From NCBI GenBank assembly GCA_029204225.1, contig CM055104.1, forward strand, positions 45,579,835-45,643,834: a DNA stretch of 64,000 nt. The letters are read 5' to 3'. The notes below the pieces were generated by a model. That model was not told the DNA's origin, did no database searches, and saw only the letters and a list, made by a program, of their open reading frames with translations. Position 1 is the stretch's first letter, and the number at the start of each line of letters is the position of its first letter. A program made the translations under genes and the position numbers. This stretch comes from Diphasiastrum complanatum (taxonomy: Eukaryota > Streptophyta > Lycopodiopsida > Lycopodiales > Lycopodiaceae). Of this stretch, positions 47,501 through 59,971 are shown in pieces.

Positions 47501-50500
47501 TACCACATTGTAGCGCCCTTTCCTACTTAAGACAGGAGGAGTTGCAACTGTAGCCTTTACATCTTCAAAGCTCGGTTGTTGCTTAGGCCCCCAACTAAAG
47601 TACTTGCCCTTACGCTTGAGCTGATCCATCAAAAGAGCAGTCAAGTGGGCATACTGATGGATAAACCTCCTGTAAAATCCAGCCATCCGAGGAAGATCCG
47701 CAGCTCTTCCATCGAAGTTGGTACTAGCCATCGCATAATTGCGGCTACTTTTTTAGGATCCATTCTATCCCCTCAATGGAGATAATTTGTCCGAGGTAGT
47801 GAATCTCTTCCTTGAAGAATTCACATTTTGATTCCTTTGCATACAAGGAATTCTCTCTCAGGACCTGGAACACTTGATGCAAATGATCAAAGTGTTCTTC
47901 TTTAGTATGATTAGGATATCATCAAGGTAGATTATTACAAACTTGCCCAAGAGATGTCTGAACACGTTGTTCATTAACCTCATAAATGTTGTTGGGGCAT
48001 TGGTTAATCCAAAGGGAAGAACCAAAAATTCATAATGACCATTTCGTGACCGAAAAGCCGTCAATGGAACGTCATCTTCTTTAATACGTACCTGATGATA
48101 TCCAGACCTAAGATCTATCTTAATAATACTTTGCCCCTTTGAGTTGATCAAAGATCTCATCAATCCGAGGCAAAGGATATTCATCCTTAATAGTGAGTTT
48201 ATTTAAAGCCCTATAGTCTATGCCACATACGCATAGACCCATCTTTTTTTTTAACCAACAAAATGGGCGTGGCCCATGGTGATTTACTAGGGCGTATAAA
48301 CCCTTTAGCTAAATATTCTTGCAGTTGCCGCTCTACCTCTAGGTGTTCTGAGTGGCTTAACCTATAAGGAGTCTTATCAATAGACTTAGTCCCGGGTACA
48401 AGCTCTATAGGATGATCTACCTCTCTTCTCGGGGGTAACTCGGAAGGTAAATCACTAGGAAAGACGCCTTTAAAATCATTTACAATAGTTTGTAAACTCA
48501 CATCTCTCTCTCTTCTCTTAACAGAAGAAACACATTTCTTTGGGTATGGAAAAGATAAACTTGAAGTACTTGAAAAACTTTCAGAAGTAAGGAAACAAAG
48601 AAATACCTTTTCAACTTTTTGTTTCCGTACTAACCGCTTCAACTGCACAAAAGAGACAACTGGCGAAGCCGACACACTTGCATTTCCAACCAACTTAACT
48701 TTCTGACCTTGATGAATGAACTCCAAAGTGTTATCAACGTATTGCAAACAAGACCACAAGTAGTTTCTAACATGAACAACCACTCACGACCAAGTATAAC
48801 ATCTGCCAAGGCCAAGCTCATCACTTGAAAGTCTAAAGCATCTAGATAGTCTTGAATTTGTATGGGAACTTGTGGAACGAAAGTATCATAAACATCTTTA
48901 CGCTGACCATCAGCAAGTGTAACCACGTACTGATGATCACTTTGTTTCTTATCTAACTTCAACTTCTTCACCAAAGAATGGTTTAGAAAGTTGTGGGTTG
49001 CCCCATCGTCCACCATTATCTGAACTTTTTGGCCATTAATACTTCCTAACAATCGAAAAATAGTATGGGGTCCAACTGCAGGTTGCCAAATTTTGGCAGT
49101 GACAGAACATGTATGTGCCTCATTCACATGAGACACTTCAAAAAACTTTACCTTGGGAGATTTTCCCAAGGGTTAAACTTGAATAGTATGAACTTGCTTC
49201 TCCGGCTTCTTGAAAGAACTAGTTTGGTTCTTATCAGGATTCTCGTCACTGTTTCTTTTGTTTTGTAACTTAGGACTTTTTATGGCCTTTTCCCATACAA
49301 ATGAACGACAAGTGCTTTTGGCTTTTTCTATGTCACTTCTCGACAATCTATACCTCTTTTTATTCGAAGAATTAGATGTCGGAATTTTCCGGTTCTCTCC
49401 ATGCTTGGAGGACTCATGTCGGGTGTCTTCTACAACCCTTTTGCCTTTTGGGCGAACTATGTCATCATAAGTCTGAGCTAGGATGATAGCAGTTTCTAAT
49501 GTTTTAGGCTTCAAAGGCCGAAAATACTTTTGGTATTCGGCTTGCAAACCACGAATGAATCCCCTTACCTGATTGTAATCATCTAAGTCAGACAATTTCA
49601 TGGTAGCATCTCGATAACTGGCGATGTATTGGGTAAGCGGATGGTTTCCCATGCAACAGGTTTCCCAATCTTTTTAGTTTCTATCGGTTTCATTCTCAAG
49701 GAGAAAGTTTTTCTTGAATACATCTTGAAAACTATCCCACGTCTTTGGCTCCGAACCACTTTCCCGTAGACTTATCCACCACCTAAAGGCTTTTCCCGTC
49801 AGGGAGATGCTAGCCTCTAAAGGCCGATCCTCATCGGGAGTCCCTTTCAATCGAAAAGCATCATCATGCTTAACGAGAAAGGCAACAACCGAATCTCGGT
49901 TATGGTCTTTTTCTTCTCCACCAAAGGTGGGAAGGCGCAAAATTTTAGGTACTACCTTATGGGGTGGTGGTGGGATAGGTGGACTACTATCGTGGATAGC
50001 AGGAGTCACTCGATACTGCGCTAAAACAGCTTGTTTCAAAGCACTAAGACTTTGAACACTATCACGTACTAGTCTTTCAAGTCTGGAAAGCCTCTCATTA
50101 GTTTCTTGTTGAGTTTTGGCTTGTTCCTCAACAGACCCTTCTAATTTCTTAAGATGATCATATGTTTCTACTACCCACTGCCTAAACTCAAAAGATCTAA
50201 TGATATCTCTTCATTTTCTTCCCCCTCATTCATGTCCACATCCTGGATGTCGTCATGCATGGAGGGATCTTGAGAAGGTTCTTGAGTAGGCGGTAATAGA
50301 GGAACTGACTGGCTCTTTTCAATAGAACTTCCGTGAGGTAGGCTGGACATGACAATATCTTCAAGTTCATCTACGGGAGTAGGACTCATGTCTACAAAAT
50401 TAAGCATGCACAATAAACTTGACACGATAGTGCCTCAAAGCACGCTTCGGAATTGACTTGCTAGAACATGCAAGTTCTTAGCAACATGCACTGACATGCA

Positions 50501-51914
50501 CTTGATTTTCGAAAAAAACTTGACATGCAAGAAAAATTCTATGACATGCAAAAAAAGAGAGAGAGAGAGAAAGCTTCTCTTAGTTGGAAATCAAGGGGTT
50601 GGACTGCAACAACAGGATTTTTTATCAAACTTCAATCAATCACCAACGATGATTCTGGTCACCAATCGACGAGGAATCTGTTTCCCCTAGCCCTCCTGTA
50701 TACTAGGTTGCCCAAGTTGAATTTGGATTTGCAGCCTCTTCAATTTCAAAGGGTCAATTCTGGCCAGAAATCAGGAATTCTGACTTTGAGCGTCAATAAC
50801 TTGAAAACAATGATAGATTTCGGGATGAAATCTGCTGCACTCTGCAGCGAGTTGTTTCAAGAACCTGTCCACAAGTTTTCATACTATCAACTCCAAAAAA
50901 ACAGGTCCTGTCTCCCTCAGAAATCAGATTATATCAAAATCTGATCTTGTTTGTGATGGATACACTTTCTTGCACAGATTTTGCTGCAGAACTGAGCGCA
51001 TTTGGTGCATGCTATGCATGCTGAAGTTGGTGGTTTGGGACTTTGTGGTGAACTCAATATACTGTTTTATGTCCTGAGCTATCTTAGATGCAACATCAAT
51101 ATGGAGGTTGTGAATTTGGGTTGTGCCCGCTCAACACCAATAGACTTGCTCTGGCTTATTTCTACCTCAGTAGATATGAAAAGTAGCAACGCATGCATTC
51201 TAATATCCATCAAGAGACCGACAGTCCAACTGTTCACATTCTTCTTTTTGCTTAACAACCTCTATAAATTTCTCTTTTTTCAGTAGCAGTGTAGCCCTTC
51301 TTTGGCAAGGTTTGCCCTTAATTTTTTTCATTAGCAATGGAGTTTTTTGGCAGGGATCACTCACATTGATATTATACTTTTATTGTGTCTACTAGGATTA
51401 GCAGGAGGGATTTAAGTAAATTATGTTACAAAGGACCTTATGTTTTGGTTTTGGTGCTGGCTTACCTGATTTTGTAGACTCAATGCATAAGCAATGCTTT
51501 TCAGATTCAAAATTTTATGGCACAGTTTGTTCCCTGGTTTTGACTACAATAGGTAGGTCCTTGTGACTTACTGGAAATTTGAGAGCATCTTCCTGTCTGC
51601 CTCATTTTACAGTATGCTTGTTGTTGTAATAGAAATTTATAATTGTTTTGTTTGACAGAGATGTCAAAATCAATGTACCAATGGCGCCGGAGCTTGGTTT
51701 ATTTCTGGATGAATGCATGTATCATTCTTACAACCAGAAGTTCTCATCCTCGCATGAACCAATTTCTTTAGGTGATTTTGAAAAGGACATTAATGATTTC
51801 AAGTGGGAGCAGATATATCCTCACATTGCTTCGACTGAGGCTAAGGAAGGGGTGGTAGCTCTTTGGCTTCATTCCCTGAATGACCGCAACTATCCTGACT
51901 TCGTTGCGGAATGA
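41512..51914 (+). CDS. tRNA pseudouridine synthase, Pus1/TruA family, two exons
   Basis: Exons 41512-43670 and 51659-51914 join at AAG|GTATTA ... TTGACAG|AGATGT in phase 2, giving 2415 nt and 804 residues. Residues 1-339 are a long, acidic, low-complexity extension. The TruA fold starts at about 340 ([20 protein letters not shown]) and the catalytic Asp is D401 in [25 protein letters not shown] follows near 450. A variable insert spans about 475-620, and the second half resumes with [10 protein letters not shown] and [16 protein letters not shown]. The last exon supplies [16 protein letters not shown] and ends [14 protein letters not shown]. The enzyme converts uridine to pseudouridine in tRNA and other RNAs. 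Without exon 2 the frame stops 19 bases into the intron, so the splice is required for the C-terminus. No clear transit peptide is visible at this start. Confidence 0.92.
44889..45973 (-). repeat. Solo Copia-type LTR (1085 bp) with perfect 5-bp target duplication
   Basis: It starts TGTTGG and ends CCAACA, a six-base inverted terminal repeat. The pentamer GTAGG flanks it on both sides (44884-44888 and 45974-45978). No internal retrotransposon sequence is attached. It shares blocks with the LTR at 57-58.5 kb, including CTGTAGGAGATCGTGGGTGG, GATTACGTAGCCAA and ACAGGTGTGCAG, and so belongs to that Copia family in minus orientation. A TATATATA sits near 45524-45531. Confidence 0.9.
44925..44979. 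repeat. Two 28-bp tandem units in the solo LTR
   Basis: CGAACGAGAAACGAACTCG starts at 44925 and again, with one change, at 44953. The repeat lies near the LTR end and is not seen in the related LTR at 57 kb, so it arose in this copy or subfamily. Confidence 0.8.
46021..50390 (-). mobile_element. Ty3/Gypsy retrotransposon, nearly complete internal region but decayed
   Basis: On the minus strand: gag N-terminus from about 50388 ([11 protein letters not shown]), gag core with [13 protein letters not shown] and [11 protein letters not shown] (50039-49674), and a basic tail (49652-49173). Protease has [10 protein letters not shown] (about 49010). RT has [16 protein letters not shown] (about 48260), [13 protein letters not shown] and YLDDI (about 47940). 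An RNase H remnant ends [11 protein letters not shown] with most of the domain missing. Integrase zinc [12 protein letters not shown] lies at about 47000, and the integrase core and C-terminus (46689-46021) include [19 protein letters not shown]. Stops and frameshifts occur between blocks. No flanking LTR could be delimited. It is antisense to the host gene. Confidence 0.88.
50391..51658. other. Intron end of the Pus1-like gene, partly Gypsy leader
   Basis: Just right of the Gypsy gag start, repeats of GACATGCA(C/A) occur (about 50460-50550) with a short GA run at 50556-50572, probably leader or LTR of the Gypsy element. The remainder, to the splice acceptor at 51658, shows nothing recognisable. 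Confidence 0.4.
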
Positions 51915-54389
51915 CAAAAGACGGAATAGCATTTTTTTGGCCAAAGTACTATTCATGAGAAACATGGCAACTTCAAGAAGCTGATTTTGTTCCAATTTCT
52001 ACTTTGAAAGAATTTCCTTAGTATTGCTCTAGTTAATGATACATTTAAATGGAAAAATAATTATGATCCTTTCTGGCCTCTCCTATGTATTTTTGCATCA
52101 CACTAGTCAGTCAAATTGCTTTACATTATGATGGTGCGCAGATGGTTTAATCAGAAATCTTTTCAAAATGTAAGTAATAGCCCATGTTTGGAAAACCAGT
52201 GGTGAAGATATTTTCTCTATAAAGTTTCTGATGCTTGTGGGGTCTCTCTGAAAAAGCTTATATTCTTGTTGGCTCTGAACAAACTTTATAGAAACCTTTA
52301 TGGACACTTGTTCATTTTACTGCAAGGTAGAATAAGCTTGACGTGCTTGAGGAACCAAATTCTTTGAGAAGCATTTCGTGCAAGTCATATGTCGTTTTTT
52401 TCCCACTCTCCTTCCAAGTCCTGTTGTGGAGGTCGTAGGAAAAAAGAAAACACCATGAAATTGGAGATTGGGAATTTGGGCAATGATCTACGTGCGACAT
52501 TCAAAGTCTCCAAAAAGTGCTCAAATCTAAGTAGTTATATCTAGATGTTCCCTCGATATGAGGAAAGTTGTCATCAAGTTTTCCCCAGATGTTTACCTGC
52601 ATTGCTTTCCCATTTAAAGTAAATTTATTGGGTGGATGGATGAGGTATATGTAAGGCTAGATGAAATGGCAATGAAGATTTATAGCTAAACAAGTCTCAA
52701 GGTGGACCTGTCACCTATTAGTAGAGTGTATAGCTCTACTACATGTTTGTGTGCAGCCCACTCCTTTCTAGATCTTAGTGTAGACTAGAATCGTATGGAC
52801 TGAGATCATATTGATCATCTTATTTTATACGTCTATTTGGGGGTGCCAATACGTGGAATATTCAAGTGGGTATTCATCAGTTTCCACAAGGGATCAATAA
52901 CAAGCTTAGTAATTTATAGAGGAGCGCATGCCTGAATTCACCCAAACATGTTGGGAAAGTAGCTAGGGGTTGACAAAGTTTCAGTTGCGAGAAATGAATA
53001 TGGCTAACCTATAAGCTCCCATAAAGAAACAATTATGTTGCTTCGAAGTCAAAGATAATCTTGAGAAGTTAATAGAAGTTACATCCCAAGATCCACCTAG
53101 AATGGGGAGATATTGGTGTAAGACCATATGAGTGGGAGAGGTTTTAGATTGATGACAAGTCCACATAGATGTCTCAGCTACAAGAATTACCATCAGTCTG
53201 GTACTTGTCTTCATTCACATGTATTGCAGCTCATGAGCATTATTTAGATGAATCACTATGGTTGGCATGGTTCCCCTAGTTTGAGGTACAAATAAGCATC
53301 GACAAGTGCATAGCAGGTTTATCAAGGTGCACCTACAACATTTCATTTTCCAGGATGATCCATTGATTGATCAACTCTGAACTTGACAATGCAAATTGCA
53401 CAAATGAATTTCATGGAAGGAGTATTTGGATTATCAAACAAAATTCACAAATAGGTCTAGAGTGTGTTGTTGCCCCAAATATGATGTTGAATGGCCAAAA
53501 ATGAAGCAAATAGACATCTTAACTATAGCTTTGACCATAGAGTTGTTGGGACGATATTGAATTTGTGCCCATTTGCCTTTTAATTGTTCAAAGTGGTCAA
53601 ATGCACACAAGTTCAATATTGTATAGACAACTATTAAAGGTCATGGAAGAGTATTTGGTTTTCAAAAAAGGTATTAAAGGTCGGAAGCATGATACTTGCC
53701 CAAAGTAGGATGTTAAATGATCTAGAATGGAACAAAGTAGACATGTTATTTTGGGTTTTATTTTTGGTTTTACAATACCATATTGGATATTTTAGTCAAA
53801 TGCACACAAATTCAATTTCTTACAATGAATCATATTGTCAAACCAAGGGAAATTGTGGCAAGGCCATTGGTCGTTTTAACTAGCAAAAAGATACATTTGA
53901 CAATATGATATCAAGCTTTTGCATGCTTGATCGTTGTGAGCTATTGAATTGCCTTTTAAGTCCGATATTGTAAAACTATTGTAAAGACAAAGTTGGTTAA
54001 ATCAAGATTGTGATATATATGACATTCAATAGTTCAATATGTATCATTTTGTTGAGAGTTGATTGATCAAATCGGTCGCTTGTCTTTCAATAGTTGTACG
54101 AATCACGTCTCTAGGAAAATTGGATGTTATAGGTGCATTTTAGAAAACTAGCTCAACTCAAACAATAGCAAGACATCAATAGTCCTCATAAGAAAAAAGT
54201 GGGAGCATTGACCATCACTCTTGGTGACATATGTGACACAAATGTCGGAATGTTGATTGTGACTTTCTATGTTGTTTATTGGTAACTCTTCAAAAAATGC
54301 ATTTTTAACTCTTTCACATAGTTTGATTAATAATTCATGCAACCTAAAAGGGAAGCAAACATTCTCCTTGTTGCTTATTTGGCATTTCA
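51915..54389. other. 3' flank of the Pus1-like gene and unassigned DNA
   Basis: The gene's 3' untranslated region must start here; AATAATTATG near 52055 is a weak candidate polyadenylation signal. Farther right no gene is recognised. Two loosely similar segments (about 53485-53520 and 53700-53745, both near GGATGTTAAATGATC-type text) hint at an old duplication. Confidence 0.35.
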
Positions 54390-55150
54390 TTCACATTAGG
54401 TTTCTTACCATATAGAATCTCATAAGGTCGACTACCATTAAAGTGGAACACTTGCTAGCCTATTCCAAATGTATAATTGTCTCATCCCAAATTGTCAAAG
54501 GCATCTAACCTTAGCGTCTTGACACACTCACAAAGTGTTCTATTCTTCCTTTCATCCACTCAATTTTGTTGAGGCTTCCTTGGGCAAGAAAGTTTTTGTT
54601 TGTATCTCATGTCCTTCACTTATGCCTTACTCTTAGGGAAGTATACCCATGTATACCTATTTAGTCATCGATAAATTTCGCAAACATTTTAATGCCGCTA
54701 TTACTTGTTGTGCTAGAAAATTCAACCTATAAATGGATAAGATTGAGCGGCCATTTGATTTCGATGTAGACCTTAAAAAATATGCTTGGGTGATATAAAT
54801 ATTACACATTTGAGGAACCTTGCCTATTCTAGAAAAACTAGAAGATAAACCATACACAATAGACATTTTGACCTAGGCGTCCATGCATCTATAGTTGGGA
54901 TGTCCCAATCTCTCATGTGACAATTCCACCAAAGATAAACCTTGGCTAGCATCCCTAGCATTTTAGTACGAGAAAGTAGAGCATCTTAGCTTGTAAACAC
55001 TACCATGCTTCATGCCTGTTACTAGCAAATTAACATCTTTCGGATGATGCAAACAATATTTTTGAATTCTACATCATGTTCACTCTCAACAATTTTTAGC
55101 AAGAGTAGGAACATAGAGCACATCTTAAAGTCTTGATCTGATCTTTGCAT
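54390..55150 (-). mobile_element. Ty1/Copia integrase remnant
   Basis: On the minus strand, from high to low: text like KDVNLLVTGMKHGSVYKL (about 55040-54990), LVELSHERLGHPN (about 54940-54900, the pre-integrase HxRLGHPN block), FAKFIDD (about 54680), VDERKNRTLCECVKTLRLDA (about 54570-54510), and a final SRPYEILYGK (about 54430). Frames are interrupted by stops and indels. No RT, RNase H or LTR is attached. Confidence 0.7.
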
Positions 55151-56979
55151 CCATCTAAGAGTAGAGGTACACTACTTCAATCATGCATTCAACAATATTT
55201 GTTGATGTATAAATGACTTTCTTTGGACCATCAAAATTAGACACAGAAAAAAAAAACTCCTTGTGACTTGAGAACTATGGGGAGTTGGCACTTTGCGAGT
55301 AGTGTGTTTGGAGTAGTGCGAGATATGCCAATAAAAAGAATACTAGCTAGTGGCTAGGTACCATTATAAACGGTCTACTAGTTCATTTCATTGATAAAGT
55401 GCACGGAACAATAAAAATTTGCCATCAATATTTTGCTTGCATATGTTTGCCTAGCATTTTTCTTGCTAAAAGAATACTAAACGACTTTCTAAATTTCAAA
55501 TCAAAATTTATTTGCTTGCTTTCTCACTGATGAACATTGAGGATCTATAGCCAACATGTATGCAAAATTTTTTGCATGCCTGTTGGGTGCAGACGTCAAC
55601 TTGCTCATAGCTTGCAACATTGTTGCGTGCTAATCTTGTATGCCTCTTTTGCTGCACATATGAATCTCCTAAGCATGCACGTCCCATGTCCCCACTAGGT
55701 TGCATCCTTTTAACCAGATCAACTCTAGAGGCGAGGCCTATGGTCGTCGACATCTAAAACAAAAAGCAACGTTCATTCTTTTCATCTACAAATTGTCTTG
55801 GGAACATGTGACCATGGAAAAAATCATATGCACATCTCTCCTTCAACTTCAATATGGCATCCAACTGTGAAAGTACAGTACTTTGGGGACCAAACATGGA
55901 TCTTAGAAGATCCACAAGAGAGATTATGTGCTTGCTTAACAATGCATCAAAAAACTAAACAACAAATCTTGATCTAGATTAGCAATTTGACAATTAACAA
56001 GTATTGATAATCAATAAACAAGATCAAAGACCCAAATCCGAGTCCACACGTGTGAAGGCAGGCTGTAGTATGGATTTACAATAGAGAATGAAGTGCTTGA
56101 AGTAATGGTTTCATTTGGTTCACAATATCAATTTACATGTAGAGCTCAAACTCGAGATTGCCAATGTCTCCTAAAAATAATCTATCTTCTCACTATGGGA
56201 GCTTGGAATACATAGCAAAAGTGACTTCCTTTGTGAAGTTAGGTGGATTTCCAGCATGTAATAAGAAATTTAACTTGGCTCTCTTGGCCTAATTTGCAAC
56301 CCTACCCTAATTCCTAGAGTCATGCCTAGTAGGCGACTAGTTGGTCAATTTTTCACCTTAAACTTAGGTGTAGGTCCTATAATCTAGGAATTACTACCAA
56401 AATGACATGGCCAACCATTTAGACTTGATCTAACCTATAGTAGAGTAAGTTTCCACGAGGCTACATGGCCTCACATGTGTGGGACCACTTATGTACATAA
56501 TTTTCATTATTCTACATGGTTTTTGATCAAGCTAGATTTGCCAATTTTTGGCAATTCTTCACACCAACGAGTCTAATGTAGGCTGTGCCGAGCTTCTAAG
56601 CTCACTTATCCATTTTCGCAATCTACAGGCCATTGATAATACTTAATTTTTTATTCTCCAATTTAAAGCTCATTTCTGTCATTGTTAAGAAAATTTTGGG
56701 AGTCGTCAATACCAACCAAGCAAAAAATTCATAAACTTGCCAAAAAAATAAACAACAACAAATGTTCCAAGAAAAATATATTTCCAAAAGACTCCAATTA
56801 AGCCAATAGATATCTTTCTACCTCCTTTGATTGGTTAGAGGTTCCCGTTCACCAAGCAACAAGTCCAATTTGTGGACCGTAAGTGGCTCTGGTGTATGAT
56901 CCGTTGCCATAAGATTTTGCATAATTATTTCTCACGCTACATCCCTTTTAATCTTCTTATGGCCAGCTCGTGGCATTTT
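55151..56979. other. Unassigned DNA
   Basis: No gene, RNA or defined element recognised. Open frames of 62-81 codons at 55508-55942 lack known motifs. It borders the left end of the LTR at 56980. Confidence 0.4.
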
Positions 56980-58557
56980 TGTTGGAAAGAGGTGATAATG
57001 CAATAGCGACAAGTCGAAGCTTGTAAATGACTTATCGAGCACAACGGAATGAGCCTGCTTTTCTAATGCATGACTATGCCTATCAATATTGAACAAAACA
57101 TAATGAAAAGAGTCACGTTCAATCTTTTAGCAACTAACTTTGAAATCATTACAGCTAAAGTGATTACGTAGCCAACAATGAAGAATTTAATTATCAAACA
57201 AAAGCAATATGAGATCATAGAGATTCTGACATAATACTGAACACAATAAAGGATAGTTTGATTCAGCAAAATGATGAGCACAAGACAATTGCAGATAGAA
57301 AACTGCGTACTCTAAGCTATCTCTGAAAATTCTGTCTGATTGCACTTCCGCTGATAAGTAGTAAGCGCTAATAGCAAAACTCTAAAAGAACTGAGCTAGA
57401 ATTCTCAAGAGTGTTCAAGCTTGAAAGCTTGAGCGAGCGCTAAGTTCTACTTCAATGCATTGCCTGAATGAATGAAATAATATACGTATGATTAGCTATT
57501 TATACTAAGCAAAAATGGGCGTCCAATAGGACAACTAATTAGGTCGTAGATCATAATGGCCAGTTGGCCATAGTGAGCTGGCATCTGTCCAGTTAGTACT
57601 TCCTAGAAATTTACTTATGGAATTCACATGTGAGCGATTTCCGTATACTTCTGTAGATTGTGTAGAAACATGCATAAAATTGCAGATTTGGTAGTGGATG
57701 AAGATTAAAAATGATTAGTTGATCATCAGGAGAATAATCCAACACTCTCCCTTAATCTGAATCCATGTTGCAGTATTGACACGAATCTAAACGCAGAACT
57801 AGACAGAGCTGTAATCAAACTAAGTATAACGAAATATACAAGTCAATAATGCAGGTGAGCACAAAACAATTGCGGACGAAACCGTGTACTCACAAAGCTA
57901 ACTACAAAGTGTAATGGTTATGAATCTATTACTGACAATCTGTCTAAAAGAAAGAATCAATGCACAAAAGCATCTACAATGTCTGTCTCTCAATTACGAA
58001 AATCGGACTTACTGATTTCGCTTATTACGCTTATTTGACGCTATGTCTAAATACCGAGATGGTATTCACTATATACATAAAGTTTACAGGTGTGCAGGTG
58101 AAGAAGGTACAAAAGTGCCATCTGTAGGAGATCGTGGGTGGCTGTTGTTGTTGTCAAATCTGATCGCACAGTGCATGGAACGAGCGTGAAGAGGCTGCGA
58201 GGTCGGGCTTCGCCAAAAATAACGTTGGTGAAAATGCAAAATTGCGACACCCTTTGGCCTTTGGCCTTGTCCTTACCTAAAGGCAACCTACGTCCTTTTA
58301 AAGGCAAGTGTCGCATTTTTAAAGACAGGTATTGCCTGTCATAAATTGTGTGTAAAAATGTAGTGTCACATTTTTTGCATTTTTCGCCTGTCATAAATAG
58401 TGTGTAAAAATACAGACTGTTGCAACTATCGTCTTTTTTGTCTGTCTTATTTTACGTGTAAATATGTAGACTTTGGGACAACACAAGTAAAATATAGCAA
58501 CATGAATGGAGGCAGATTAACATAGGAATTAGGAGAGTAGAGGAAATAAATCCAATA
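56980..58557 (-). repeat. 3' LTR (about 1578 bp) of a deleted Copia element
   Basis: It begins TGTTGG on the plus strand and ends CCAATA, a one-base variant of CCAACA, next to a polypurine tract (plus-strand CCCCCCCTTAA at 58557-58567) that follows the RNase H tail. It shares CTGTAGGAGATCGTGGGTGG and other blocks with the solo LTR at 45 kb but is about 490 bp longer. A unit of about 52 bp starting CCTGTCATAAAT is repeated at 58335 and 58387, with a weaker third copy near 58441. Confidence 0.75.
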
Positions 58558-59097
58558 CCCCCCCTTAATCTAGATCTGTGAATGCCTTGATCTTCGGACT
58601 AAGCAATGCACAAACTTGTTGTCTGCATTAACACTTAATGCCTTTGTAAATATAATTGCAACCATGTCTTGTGTTCTACAGTACGTTAAGTTTACCTCCT
58701 TGTTGAAAACCTTGCCCCTAATATAGTGATATCGGATCTCAATGTGCTTACTCCTAGAGTGAAATCTAGGGTTGGCCGATAAGTCAATAGCACTCTGATT
58801 ATCACAGAATATGATAGTAGGGATGTACTGATTCAAACTAATGTCTAATAGTAAATTTTTCAACCAAAATGCTTCTTTAATAGATTGAGAAGCAGCAATG
58901 TATTATGCTTCTGTAGATGAAAAGATCCTAGGATTAGACATGAATTGACTTAACATGCTAATAGTGTATGCTAAATCTGGTCTAGAACACAACATTGCAT
59001 ACATCAAAGATCCTATTAGTGAATGATAAGGATACTTCGCTATGTCGAGTACTTCATTATCAGAATCAACACAAGTAGGTTTAGTCTCTGATACCAT
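58558..59097 (-). mobile_element. Ty1/Copia 3' end with internal deletion (RNase H)
   Basis: On the minus strand it reads YHSLIGSLMYAMLCSRPDLAY (about 59030-58970) and SQFMSNPRI, then jumps straight to FSSTEA and, after a stop, IAASQSIKEAFW, KNLLLDI and the RNase H tail (58863-58570). In relatives the NPxxxHWKAL...SWNSRK segment lies between these points, so about 85 codons are deleted. The right end meets the LTR of the next element, where a tRNA-Met primer-binding-like sequence occurs (see findings). RT, integrase and gag are absent. Confidence 0.8.
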
Positions 59098-59958
59098 GAT
59101 AAATTTTACAGTTTTTAGGACAATAATGATTGTACTTTACAATCATAGAGAGTTATTGGTTGCTTAATCAATGAATCTATCAAGTTCTACACATTAGATC
59201 TTGATCTAGATTCACTACACTTGGATTTAAGCAAGAGCAATGGATCAACACATCATTTTTTAGTGAGAGCGGCTTCACACGTGTGGAGTACTGTCCACTG
59301 TACGGACTGCACCTGAAACAACAAGTACAATGATACTAGATAGCAATCATGCATAAAAATCACAAGACAAATGACTAGAAATCTCACAAAAGTGTAGAGT
59401 GCAAAAGTCTCATCAATTTTCTTAGCAAAATGATGATCCTTTTATGGATCAAGTACATCCATGAGTCTGGTACAGTCCAGCAGGCCTTCACACGTGTGAA
59501 GAGTGCCACATCACTCATATCTATCCATTTGATCCATCCTTGATCCTTATCCAATAGTTGACCTTCTAGAATATGACTAAAATCCAAAAAGCTAGTCTCC
59601 TAGAATATAGGAATATTCCCTACAAAATAGGATCTAAGGAAAATGGTCAACTCTTATCTTCTAGTACTCTATACACACATGTGAACATCCACTTGCCATG
59701 TGGGAGCATTTACTCATGCACATGCAAGGAAAAGCTAATTTGTAGGTGACTAGTCAACTTGACTAAAAACTAGTCATTTCATGTTCACACTAACTAGAAT
59801 GATACAAAATCAATTTGGATATATACAAACATGAAAAGTACATCCTTTCACACATGGGAACATGCTCCACACGTGTGAAATCATATCATCAACATATTCT
59901 AATGTTTGATCAATATTTACATGAACCAATGTCAAGTGAGAAGTGACAATTTTCAACA
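59098..59958 (-). repeat. 3' LTR of the intact Copia (about 861 bp)
   Basis: On the minus strand it begins TGTTGAAAATTG directly after a polypurine tract and probably ends ATTTATCA at 59098. Direct repeats of CACACGTGTGAA or close variants recur (about 59275, 59490, 59870), each a near-palindrome around ACACGTGTG. The partner 5' LTR is beyond the right edge, so the inner end is not verified by comparison. Confidence 0.65.
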
Positions 59959-59971
59959 CTCCTCCTCACTT
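59959..59971 (-). other. Polypurine tract of the intact Copia
   Basis: The minus strand reads AAGTGAGGAGGAG immediately before the LTR start TGTTG, and lies just after the polyprotein stop. This is the expected plus-strand primer site. Confidence 0.75.

Larger units (their letters stand above)
43671..51658 (+). other. Intron of the Pus1-like gene, 7988 bp, carrying two retroelement insertions
   Basis: The intron starts GTATTATTTG and ends GTTTTGTTTGACAG. It contains a solo LTR (44889-45973) and an antisense Gypsy element (46021-50390). The first 1.2 kb (43671-44888) and last 1.2 kb (50430-51658) contain no gene or RNA that I recognise. Confidence 0.88.
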
